64,000 nt of DNA, taken from assembly GCF_000964225.1 (NCBI RefSeq), contig NZ_BAMZ01000016.1, positions 19,530 to 83,529 on the forward strand, read 5' to 3'. Source of the DNA: Acetobacter syzygii. GTDB taxonomy: Bacteria > Pseudomonadota > Alphaproteobacteria > Acetobacterales > Acetobacteraceae. The notes under the pieces were generated by a model. That model searched no databases. It was not told where the DNA came from and saw only the letters and a program-made list of their open reading frames with translations. Below, piece by piece: positions 9,110 through 17,553 of this stretch (the stretch's first letter is position 1; each line of letters starts with the position of its first letter). Position numbers and translations under genes: made by a program.

Positions 9110-9124
9110 ATGCAAGTTTTGCAT
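9110..9124. promoter_or_regulatory. Inverted repeat between antiporter and hmp, operator candidate
   Basis: The site reads ATGCAA-GTT-TTGCAT, six-base perfect arms with a three-base spacer. It lies about 140 bases upstream of hmp and 53 bases upstream of the antiporter. Nitric-oxide-responsive regulators such as NsrR commonly control hmp in other bacteria, but this repeat is not a clear match to a site I can name. Confidence 0.4.
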
Positions 9125-9261
9125 GTCTGTGCATTATTTATTCGCAACACTCATGGCTTGGCTAGCATATAGCGCGTCCAGAATAAGGTGTATTTTATTG
9201 ACATCTTATTGCGCCCCCCTTATTAAAGGTGCCTGTATTTTACATCTTTTGGACATCTCTG

Positions 9262-10479
9262 ATGAGCACCATGCTAGACGACAAAACCCGGTCCATTGTT
9301 TCTGCCTGTGTTCCCGCTCTTGAAGCGCACGGGTTTAGTATAACGCAGGAAATGTATCGCCGACTTTTATCAAAGCCGGAAATCCGTGATTTATTTAACA
9401 TGTCACACCAAAAAGATGGTGAGCAACCTAAAGCGCTGGCTCTGGCTGTTTTGGCTTATGCCAAAAATATCAATAATTTAGGCGCTCTTGGTGGCATGGT
9501 GGAACGCATTGCGGAAAAACATGTCGGACTGAATATTTTACCCGAACATTATCCTTTTGTGGGTGAAGCACTGCTTGGAGCCATTGCCCATGTGCTGGGA
9601 GACGCCGCCACACCCGAAATTATGGAAGCGTGGGGCAAAGCCTACTGGTTTTTAGCGGATGTGCTGATCGGAAGGGAAAAACAGATTTATCACGCTCATG
9701 CCTCCGCTCCGGGCGGATGGGTCGGCTGGCGCAGTTTCACTGTGCGTTCCATTACGGTTGAAAGCAGCACGGTCAAATCTTTTGAGCTCATTCCCTCCGA
9801 CCGAAAACCCGTCATGCGGCATCAGCCAGGTCAATATCTCAGTCTCAAGCTGGACATTCCAAACCATGGCTCCCAGCGGCGTAATTATAGTATTTCCTCT
9901 GCTCCAGCAGATGATCATTATCGCCTCAGCATCCGCAAAGCAGAGGGCGGTGTTGTCTCATCATGGTTTCATGACACTCTAAAGGAAGGGGATGAACTTG
10001 TTGTTTCCGCTCCCGCGGGCGAGTTTGTTTATGATCCGGCACAAGAAACAAAAACCATGTTTATCAGTGCTGGCATCGGGCTGACGCCATTCGTCTCAGC
10101 CTTGGGATTAATTGAAGAAAAGCAAGCAAAGAACCCGATCCGTTTTGTACATGGCACACATGCAGCCGATACGCTGGCATTTGGAGCCTATTTGCAGGAA
10201 CTCGCTACCCAGAATAACGTGCAAACGGATATTTTTTATAGCGCTGGCATCCCGGACCATGCAGCATCTTCCGCACATCTGGCACACCATGCGGGACGCA
10301 TTACCCCAGAATGGCTGGCAACACAGATTGAGCCCAACACCGTTTATCGGCTCTGTGGACCTGACCAGTTTATGCTGGACATGATTAAAGCTCTAAAAAC
10401 ACAAGGCGTCCCTGCCACTCATATCCGCTATGAATTTTTTGGTTCTGCATCAGATGCGCAATTACTAGCAGCTGCATAA
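9262..10479 (+). CDS. hmp: Flavohemoprotein, nitric oxide dioxygenase Hmp
   Basis: I take the ATG at 9262, preceded by GGAC at suitable spacing; the family-like start MLDDKTR is at 9271. The ~405-residue product has a globin domain (about 1-150, with B10 Tyr32, E7-region HQKDGEQ and proximal His87 in AEKHVG), a ferredoxin-reductase FAD domain with RRNYSIS, and an NAD domain ending in CGPDQFM. Hmp oxidises nitric oxide to nitrate with O2 and NAD(P)H in the cytoplasm. It is monocistronic: a strong hairpin follows 30 bases after the stop. Confidence 0.95.
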   Translation: MSTMLDDKTRSIVSACVPALEAHGFSITQEMYRRLLSKPEIRDLFNMSHQKDGEQPKALALAVLAYAKNINNLGALGGMVERIAEKHVGLNILPEHYPFVGEALLGAIAHVLGDAATPEIMEAWGKAYWFLADVLIGREKQIYHAHASAPGGWVGWRSFTVRSITVESSTVKSFELIPSDRKPVMRHQPGQYLSLKLDIPNHGSQRRNYSISSAPADDHYRLSIRKAEGGVVSSWFHDTLKEGDELVVSAPAGEFVYDPAQETKTMFISAGIGLTPFVSALGLIEEKQAKNPIRFVHGTHAADTLAFGAYLQELATQNNVQTDIFYSAGIPDHAASSAHLAHHAGRITPEWLATQIEPNTVYRLCGPDQFMLDMIKALKTQGVPATHIRYEFFGSASDAQLLAAA

Positions 10480-10509
10480 GTCCAACCATACGCACGATAT
10501 TGTCGATAC

Positions 10510-10544
10510 ATCTGCGCTCCATTTTTACGGCATGGAGCGCAGAT
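10510..10544 (+). terminator. Rho-independent terminator after hmp
   Basis: Perfect 13-base arms (ATCTGCGCTCCAT and its complement) enclose a 9-base loop and are followed by TTT. Confidence 0.8.
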
Positions 10545-10756
10545 TTTATGAAATACACCTAAAATTTATTCCCATCAGCCCTGCCATATTATAAATAAAT
10601 ATAATAAATGGAAAATTTATAGGGTATTCCGCGTTAGCAATACGCTATTTGCCACATACGTAAAAAGTAATTAGATAGCATCCATCGCTCGGTTCCTTAT
10701 GGGCGAGAGTCACAACAAGAAGACTACAGCCTGCGCATTCAGCAAGGACGTGGAAT

Positions 10757-10990
10757 ATGAGCAAAAATACAAAAGAATTTTTTGTGTGGGTTCTGGCATT
10801 TGTAATAGTTGGTGGAGTAATGTGGGGCGGGTCGATCCTTTTGCACAACTACAGACAAAAACAATGGGACCAGTTTGTGGTTGATAACCATTGCAAAATT
10901 ACTGGAACCCAACCGTCAACCGGTTTTTTCTCGCCTGAACAAACTATCTATCAGTGCGATAATACAGGCATATACTATCGTAACAAGTAA
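10757..10990 (+). CDS. Small single-pass membrane protein, unknown function
   Basis: This 77-residue ORF is preceded by AAGGACG about 7 bases before the ATG, a good ribosome site. It has one N-terminal transmembrane helix (about residues 9-29, FVWVLAFVIVGGVMWGG) followed by a short soluble tail with two cysteines (C45 and C67, in HCKITG and YQCDNTG), which could form a disulfide if the tail is periplasmic. I do not recognise a family. It stands alone between two terminator hairpins, so it has its own transcription unit. Confidence 0.65.
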   Translation: MSKNTKEFFVWVLAFVIVGGVMWGGSILLHNYRQKQWDQFVVDNHCKITGTQPSTGFFSPEQTIYQCDNTGIYYRNK

Positions 10991-11042
10991 ACATCTTATA
11001 CATTATCATAATCAACCACTCCATATATGAAATAACCATGCA

Positions 11043-11086
11043 TTTTAACGCCATAATGGATGCTCCATACCATTATGGCGTTAAAA
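11043..11086. terminator. Bidirectional terminator between the small membrane gene and the LysR gene
   Basis: Perfect 17-base arms (TTTTAACGCCATAATGG and complement, 11043-11059 and 11070-11086) with a 10-base loop. A-run and T-run flanks suit both directions. The right arm covers the last codons and stop of the reverse LysR gene. Confidence 0.8.
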
Positions 11087-12008
11087 AAGAAGACGCTGCC
11101 AACTGCCTTTGTTGCGCACATTCCTCCACCATAAAATCGAGCAATGCCCTTACCGCTGGCATCAGGCCCTTTCTGGATGGAAAAACCGCATGCACAATAC
11201 CCGCACGTGGCGTCCAATCAGGCAAAACGCGCGTAAGTCGCCCAGCCTCAACGTCCTTCCACACCATAATTGTGGGTAACTGTACAACCCCAACACCCAT
11301 CAGGGCGGCTTCCCGCAAAACAGACATATCATCTGTTGCAAAACGGGGTTGATGGAAAACGGTGGCTATTTGCCCAATCTTGTTTTCCAGCACCCAGGCA
11401 TGGTCATTGGGCGTTGTATGAAAATCCAGGCTTGGTAGCCCAGTCAAATCAGCGGGAGAGGGGAGGGGGTAAGGCAGCAATTCTGGGGCTGCAACCAGGC
11501 ACTGTGTGCTGGTATCGAGAACCCGCATGACAAGATCTGATGCTTCAAGCGGAGGGAAGCGCACACGTACGGCAATATCCAACCCGTCTTGCAATATATC
11601 AACCCGACGATTTGTGCTTTCCAACTGCAAGGCGACAGAAGGATAACGCTTTACAAAACGTGCAAGAATTGCGCCGAACTGAAAGTTCAACAACGCAACA
11701 GGGCAACTCATTCGAATTGACCCACATGGTTCTGCCTGGAGTTGTGCAATCGATTGTTCCGCCAATTCGGCTTCAGCCAGCATGGCCTTACAATGCTTGT
11801 AAAACCGATGCCCTGCTTCGGTCACCGAAAAATGTCTGGAGGAACGCTGCAACAACCGTGTGTGCAACCGCGCTTCCAATAAAGCGATGCGTCTGCTTAG
11901 CAAAGACTTCTGAACTCCAAGCCCCCGTGCTGCTGACGAAAAGCCTCCATATTCTACAATCTGAACAAAGTAGTAAAAATCGTTAAGGTCTCTCATCGTC
12001 TCATTCAT
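11073..12008 (-). CDS. LysR-family transcriptional regulator
   Basis: The protein has a typical LysR layout over 311 residues: winged helix near residues 5-65 (DLNDFYYFVQIVEYGGFSSAARGLG) and a LysR substrate domain. The start may instead be the ATG at 11996 (MRDLNDFYYF), which fits relatives better. It diverges from the pirin gene across 112 bases, the classic arrangement for a regulator of the adjacent genes. Relatives next to pirin genes respond to aromatic or quinone-type compounds; the inducer here is inferred only from context. Confidence 0.9.
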   Translation of the reverse strand: MNETMRDLNDFYYFVQIVEYGGFSSAARGLGVQKSLLSRRIALLEARLHTRLLQRSSRHFSVTEAGHRFYKHCKAMLAEAELAEQSIAQLQAEPCGSIRMSCPVALLNFQFGAILARFVKRYPSVALQLESTNRRVDILQDGLDIAVRVRFPPLEASDLVMRVLDTSTQCLVAAPELLPYPLPSPADLTGLPSLDFHTTPNDHAWVLENKIGQIATVFHQPRFATDDMSVLREAALMGVGVVQLPTIMVWKDVEAGRLTRVLPDWTPRAGIVHAVFPSRKGLMPAVRALLDFMVEECAQQRQLAASSFLTP

Positions 12009-12120
12009 GGAACACAGTGTTTTATTTTTCCACCTGTATAGAACGCTACCTAAATCCTATCTTCAAGGTCAGCACTAAATGCAATGCGTCCCTTGTGTTC
12101 CAATATGAAGGAAAAGACAC

Positions 12121-12990
12121 ATGCAAAAAAAAATCCTTGGCCTTTACGGCAACGACCATGGTCATTGGGTAGGGAATGGTTTTCCTGTCCGCTCCTTGTT
12201 TTCCTATACCACGCTAGGCCAGCACCTCAGTCCTTTTTTGCTGCTTGATTATGCAGGGCCGCACCAGTTCCAACCCACAGACGAACGCCGTGGTGTTGGG
12301 GAACACCCTCATCGCGGGTTTGAGACCGTCACCATTGTTTACGATGGGGAAGTCGAACACCGCGATTCATCAGGCGGTGGAGGCACCATTGGACCGGGAG
12401 ATGTACAGTGGATGACGGCCGGCAGCGGAATTGTACATCAGGAATTTCACTCCCCAGCCTATGCCCGAGCTGGAGGAGCCTTCAGAATGGTTCAGTTGTG
12501 GGTCAATCTTCCCGCCAAGGATAAACAAACACCTCCAGCCTACCAAACCCTGCTGGCCAGTACTATTCCCACACTTTCCCTACCGGATCATGCTGGATCT
12601 TTGCGGGTTATTGCTGGACGCTATACTAATATTGAAGGCCCCGCGCGCGTATTTTCTCCACTCAATGTATGGGATGTCAGCCTGAATGCGGGTGCATCTG
12701 TCTCTTTCACGTTACCAAAAGAGCATAATGCCGCCGTTGTCTCGCTTGAAGGTCGGTTAATCGTCAATGACACGCAGGAACTTGGAAGCGCCCAACTCGT
12801 TCTTCTTGACCAAGAGGGAACTAACGTCACTCTTCATGCACGAGCCAAAAGTAGTTTTCTGATCCTGACTGGAGCCCCCCTGAACGAACCTATTGAAGGG
12901 TATGGTCCGTTTGTCATGAATACTCGAGCTGAAATTAGGCAAGCCATAGAAGATTTTAACAACGGGAATTTTGGCAGCATTCCCGCTTAA
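12121..12990 (+). CDS. Pirin-family protein (cupin, possible quercetinase or redox sensor)
   Basis: The 289-residue protein is a two-cupin pirin. The N-terminal metal site is intact: HPHRGFET with His62 and His64, then GSGIVHQEFH with His106 and Glu108. Pirins bind Fe and several oxidise flavonols such as quercetin; others act as redox-responsive regulators. It is divergent from a LysR gene and 52 bases ahead of an FMN reductase, a partnership that recurs in other proteobacteria (yhaK-like neighbourhoods) and suggests response to quinones or electrophiles. Confidence 0.92.
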   Translation: MQKKILGLYGNDHGHWVGNGFPVRSLFSYTTLGQHLSPFLLLDYAGPHQFQPTDERRGVGEHPHRGFETVTIVYDGEVEHRDSSGGGGTIGPGDVQWMTAGSGIVHQEFHSPAYARAGGAFRMVQLWVNLPAKDKQTPPAYQTLLASTIPTLSLPDHAGSLRVIAGRYTNIEGPARVFSPLNVWDVSLNAGASVSFTLPKEHNAAVVSLEGRLIVNDTQELGSAQLVLLDQEGTNVTLHARAKSSFLILTGAPLNEPIEGYGPFVMNTRAEIRQAIEDFNNGNFGSIPA

Positions 12991-13042
12991 TGTTCCTCAT
13001 ATGTTCTTTCTGCGTCTATCCTACTCATAAGGAGATCAGAGC

Positions 13043-13612
13043 ATGGCTATTCCCACAAACCTTTCTTTTGTTACCCTATTAGGGAGCCTACGCCGCAATT
13101 CCTATAATGCGGCCATTGCACAAAGCTTGCCTGAATTAGCCCCTGACGATGTTTCCATCACTCCCCTTGGAAGTATAGGGGATTTTCCTCATTATAATCA
13201 GGATTTACAGGACGAGGGTTTTCCCCCGACAGTCGTTGATATGGCTAAGCAGATTCAAGCTGCAGATGGCGTAATTATTGTAACGCCAGAGTATAATTAC
13301 TCCATTCCCGGTGTTCTTAAAAATGCCATAGACTGGCTCTCCCGTGTAACGCCGCAACCTTTTTCTAAAAAACCTGTTGCCATTCAAACCGCATCTCCCG
13401 GCCTTATTGGCGGGGCAAGAGCGCAATACCATTTGCGCCAAAGCCTTGTTTTTCTCGACGCTTATGTTTTGAACAAACCTGAAGCCATGATTAGTCAGGT
13501 TCCCAGTAAGGTTGATTCTCTTACACTCAGCTTAACAGATGTAGGCACGCGTGAATTTCTTAGTCGCCAGATTAATGCTCTGGCAGAACTGGCCCGAACA
13601 ATAGAAAAATGA
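13043..13612 (+). CDS. NADPH-dependent FMN reductase (chromate/quinone reductase-like)
   Basis: The 189-residue flavodoxin-fold protein has the FMN phosphate loop GSLRRNSYN at residues 14-22 and the family motif TPEYNYSIPG at 81-90, followed by KNAIDWLSR. Members reduce quinones, chromate or azo dyes using NAD(P)H in the cytoplasm. A strong site (AAGGAGAT) precedes the start. It is the second gene of the pirin operon. Confidence 0.92.
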   Translation: MAIPTNLSFVTLLGSLRRNSYNAAIAQSLPELAPDDVSITPLGSIGDFPHYNQDLQDEGFPPTVVDMAKQIQAADGVIIVTPEYNYSIPGVLKNAIDWLSRVTPQPFSKKPVAIQTASPGLIGGARAQYHLRQSLVFLDAYVLNKPEAMISQVPSKVDSLTLSLTDVGTREFLSRQINALAELARTIEK

Positions 13613-13702
13613 CTTTTTGTTTTTTATCTGCGCCAGACAAATAATTTTATGCGCTCGATTTGAACGCATAAGCCGGAAACATGAGCAGACAACCTTGAAG
13701 GT

Positions 13703-13721
13703 GAGAGTAATTCGCATTATG
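13703..13721. promoter_or_regulatory. Weak Fur-box-like site upstream of the PepSY operon
   Basis: By hand count 12 of 19 positions match GATAATGATAATCATTATC. PepSY membrane operons of this layout are usually iron-regulated, which is the only other support. Confidence 0.25.
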
Positions 13722-13840
13722 GCATAAGGGGAATGCTAGCCATCTGACATACGAAAGCGAGCAACCGTGCCTGCCGCCTCTCCCACCCACTCTTATATAA
13801 GCACCGCAATTTTGCAGGCATGGAATAGTCAAATTTTTTC

Positions 13841-14122
13841 ATGCCTGCCATTGGCAACGGCATGATTGCTTTGCAAAATTATTCCCTGCGTCTTGTTGCA
13901 GCGCTATTGCTCTGGTTAGCTCTCGTGCTCTGGGGGTCCGCCATTGTTAATTACTTTCCGGCTCTTTCTGCCGTAACAACGCAAGCTTATAGGATTTTAG
14001 CCAGCGCCATTGCTCCTGTTGTGCTTGTTAGTGCATTTTGGGTGCATAACCCCCGTAACGCTTTGGGAACCGGCATAATATTGGTCCTGAGCGGAGGGAT
14101 TGCATTGGCCATGCAACCATGA
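13841..14122 (+). CDS. Small membrane protein, first gene of PepSY operon (DUF3649-like)
   Basis: The 93-residue protein has about three hydrophobic segments (LRLVAALLLWLALVLWG; an ILASAIAPVVLVSAFWV stretch; IILVLSGGIALAM). Its last codon overlaps the PepSY start by four bases. In pseudomonads a DUF3649 protein, a PepSY protein and a DUF3325 protein occur in this order next to siderophore receptors; I assign the family by position, size and hydrophobicity, not by a clear motif. Confidence 0.6.
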   Translation: MPAIGNGMIALQNYSLRLVAALLLWLALVLWGSAIVNYFPALSAVTTQAYRILASAIAPVVLVSAFWVHNPRNALGTGIILVLSGGIALAMQP

Positions 14123-15564
14123 CCCCTGCACGACGCGCCAGACTAGCATGGATGCATCGGTGGGCAGGCCTTGTAACAGGCTGGTTTGCGTTTGCTATTT
14201 TTTTTACAGGCACCCTTGCCTTGTTTGATACAGAACTAACGCGCTGGATGCAGCCGGAAACCGCAATAGTTCCTTATAATTCTCAACTTACGACACAAGC
14301 CCTAGAACGCGCGCAACAGCTTTTGTATGAGGCTGACAAAGCTGGGTCCTCTCCATCCTTCCTGCTGTTACCAGAACCACGTGACCCTACTTTACGTATT
14401 TTACATTACGATGGACACAAATTTGTAGGGCCAATTCTTGATCCCTCAACGGGAAAATCCATTATGGCCAGGAATACTGAAGGAGGCAGTTTTTTCTTCA
14501 ATTTTCATTACACGCTGCGTATCCCATCACCGTGGGGTGAACGTGTGGTCGCAGGGATCGCTTTTACGTTTGCCGCAATTATGCTTTCGGGTATTTTATT
14601 ACATCTCAAACGCCTGATGCCTGATTATTTTACTCTCAGACTACAGGCATCTCTGCCACGCTGCCTTTTAGATCTGCACGTCATTACTGGGAGTGCAATG
14701 CTCCCATTCCATATTATGATTGTCTGGACTGGCCTGCTTTTAACTGCGGAGAATGCCCTACCTGTCATACAGTCTTCCGCCACAGTACCAACAGTTCAGA
14801 CCACAGTAACAACGGCTCCAGTGCACTGGAGCCCACATGCTTCTTTAGCGCTTATGATACAGAAAGCTCAAACATCCCTCGGTCGCCCCCCATCTTATGG
14901 GCTTTTTGATGATGAAAAAACAACAATATCAGCAATCAGGCACAATAGTCTGAATGCGAATGATAGCACAGTAGTATTTAATAGTCTGACAGGTCAATTT
15001 TTGATCAAAACTGCACCAGCATCCGATTTGGAAGATATTTATTATGTTATGAGTGGCCTTCATATTAGCCGCAGTATGGGGGTTTTATTACGATGGATTT
15101 GGTTTGTTGGAGGAACTGTATCGACTATTATGATCGCGAGCGGATTGGTGTACTATACTGCAAAACAAAAAAAACACACTCAACCGACTTTCTGCCTTGT
15201 CCAACGCCTTAATATTGCAGTGATGGGTGGACTTGTATGTTCCAGCTTAAGCCTGTTTGCCAGTAACCGGCTTTTACCCGCTCATTGGCAGGTTAGAAGT
15301 TCTGCCGAAATCTGGGTATTTTTTTCTGTTTGGGCGAGTTGTCTTTTGTTATGCCTGATTGCTCCTATACAAAAAAGCAGACAAATAATCACTTGGGCAA
15401 TAGGGTTAGCGGGGTTCAGTCTCCCCCCTATTGACTTCATTGCAGTGCCTTTAGCCCAATGGGAAAGCACGCTTCATCTCACCATTGATGGTTTTTGCGC
15501 TTTGGCAGGTTTAATAGCAATGGGTTATATGTATTCTCTTCCGACCTCAAAACATCATGACTGA
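14119..15564 (+). CDS. PepSY-associated transmembrane protein (PiuB-like)
   Basis: The 481-residue inner-membrane protein starts with the family's HRWAGLVTGWFAFAIFFTGTLA helix. It has further helices near residues 145-170, 185-210 and 315-340 (the last after GLHISRSMGVLLRW), and a C-terminal bundle. PepSY-TM proteins are linked to reduction or release of iron from siderophores at the inner membrane. It overlaps both neighbours (four and eight bases), so the three form one operon. No TonB receptor is adjacent; the nearest is at 29-31 kb. Confidence 0.85.
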   Translation: MTPARRARLAWMHRWAGLVTGWFAFAIFFTGTLALFDTELTRWMQPETAIVPYNSQLTTQALERAQQLLYEADKAGSSPSFLLLPEPRDPTLRILHYDGHKFVGPILDPSTGKSIMARNTEGGSFFFNFHYTLRIPSPWGERVVAGIAFTFAAIMLSGILLHLKRLMPDYFTLRLQASLPRCLLDLHVITGSAMLPFHIMIVWTGLLLTAENALPVIQSSATVPTVQTTVTTAPVHWSPHASLALMIQKAQTSLGRPPSYGLFDDEKTTISAIRHNSLNANDSTVVFNSLTGQFLIKTAPASDLEDIYYVMSGLHISRSMGVLLRWIWFVGGTVSTIMIASGLVYYTAKQKKHTQPTFCLVQRLNIAVMGGLVCSSLSLFASNRLLPAHWQVRSSAEIWVFFSVWASCLLLCLIAPIQKSRQIITWAIGLAGFSLPPIDFIAVPLAQWESTLHLTIDGFCALAGLIAMGYMYSLPTSKHHD

Positions 15565-15859
15565 TTCATTACTCCTGAAAATAGAAATTTTGAATTTCAC
15601 AACATGCCTACTTTGGGCGTGTTGTCTCAGCAATATTTACAAAAAATTTCCGAAAAAAATTCAATACATAACAAAAAATTATAATACTTTTTTCAGGCTA
15701 TTTGCAATTTTTATTTTTCTTTACACAGTAAAAATTCTTTCATTATCTTTTCATGCCCCTGAAATTTCTTTCTTCATTATGGCATTCTCTATTAACAGTA
15801 TATTTATTTCTCTAATTTTTGGCTTATATGAACTCTTAAAATCTAAATTTCCAATCTAA
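15557..15859 (+). CDS. Small membrane protein, third gene of PepSY operon (DUF3325-like)
   Basis: This 100-residue protein has three likely helices. It overlaps the PepSY gene by eight bases. Its DNA is strikingly AT-rich, with many AAA and TTT codons, unlike the genes on both sides, which may mean relaxed constraint or transfer. Function is inferred from position only. Confidence 0.6.
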   Translation: MTDSLLLKIEILNFTTCLLWACCLSNIYKKFPKKIQYITKNYNTFFRLFAIFIFLYTVKILSLSFHAPEISFFIMAFSINSIFISLIFGLYELLKSKFPI

Positions 15860-15923
15860 TCTTTCTGCATCATTCAGCGCACGACCACGCTTTCATAAAA
15901 AAATAGCCAAATGCAGGGCAATA

Positions 15924-15943
15924 TACTATACTCCCCCATAGTA
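15924..15943. promoter_or_regulatory. FrmR-type operator
   Basis: The core TACT-CCCCC-AT-AGTA (15929-15943) is flanked so that TACTAT (15924-15929) and ATAGTA (15938-15943) form an inverted repeat around a C-tract. A C/G tract between TACT and AGTA is the type of site bound by CsoR/RcnR/FrmR repressors. It lies about 20 bases before frmR, suiting autorepression of the frmRA operon. Confidence 0.65.
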
Positions 15944-15962
15944 CCAAAGGACGATGTACAGA

Positions 15963-16238
15963 ATGCCTCACACCCCAGCAGATAAGAAAAAAGCACTCAC
16001 ACGTTTACGGCGCATTCGTGGGCAATGTGATGCACTTGAAAAAGCATTGGAAGCAGGGGCTGACTGTGGGCCAGTATTACAGCAGCTTGCGGCAATACGT
16101 GGTGCAGTCAATGGTCTTATGTCAGAAGTTATGGGGATGTACCTCCACGAAGAGTTTGGTTCTGCCCCCCAAATATCCTCAGCGCAACAGGCCAGTATTG
16201 ATAATATTCTTTCGCTTATACGCACCTACCTCAAGTAA
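15963..16238 (+). CDS. frmR: Formaldehyde-responsive repressor FrmR
   Basis: I choose the ATG at 15963 because the product then begins MPHTPADKKK like enterobacterial FrmR; an ATG at 15954 would add three residues. The 91-residue all-helical protein keeps Pro2 and Cys35, the pair that formaldehyde cross-links in FrmR. The position equal to metal ligand His60 is Tyr60, with a His at 62 and Glu64 kept. FrmR represses its own operon until formaldehyde arrives. frmA follows 16 bases later and an FrmR-type operator precedes the gene. Confidence 0.88.
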   Translation: MPHTPADKKKALTRLRRIRGQCDALEKALEAGADCGPVLQQLAAIRGAVNGLMSEVMGMYLHEEFGSAPQISSAQQASIDNILSLIRTYLK

Positions 16239-16242
16239 ATAG

Positions 16243-17364
<1,122 letters not shown>

Positions 17365-17393
17365 AATATAACCTATCCTATTGTTCCTACACT

Positions 17394-17425
17394 TACTCTC
17401 TCATTGCCAAGACAATGAGAGAGTA
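17394..17425 (+). terminator. Terminator after frmA
   Basis: Perfect 13-base arms (17394-17406 and 17413-17425) with loop CCAAGA and a following TTTTT. Confidence 0.8.
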
Positions 17426-17553
17426 TTTTTAATACTCTACAAAATTCTTGCCTTAGTAAATTGCTACATAATTAACTGCCTTGGATGTTCCGCTGATGAA
17501 CAAGAAGTGCCATAAGTCATAATTACTCTTAACCGGCAGGGGAACGGAACCCG

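Noticed and set aside
12064..12095. CAAGG/CCTTG dyad in the LysR-pirin gap as LysR box
   Set aside because: Five-base arms 22 bases apart do not fit a T-N11-A site and are expected by chance.
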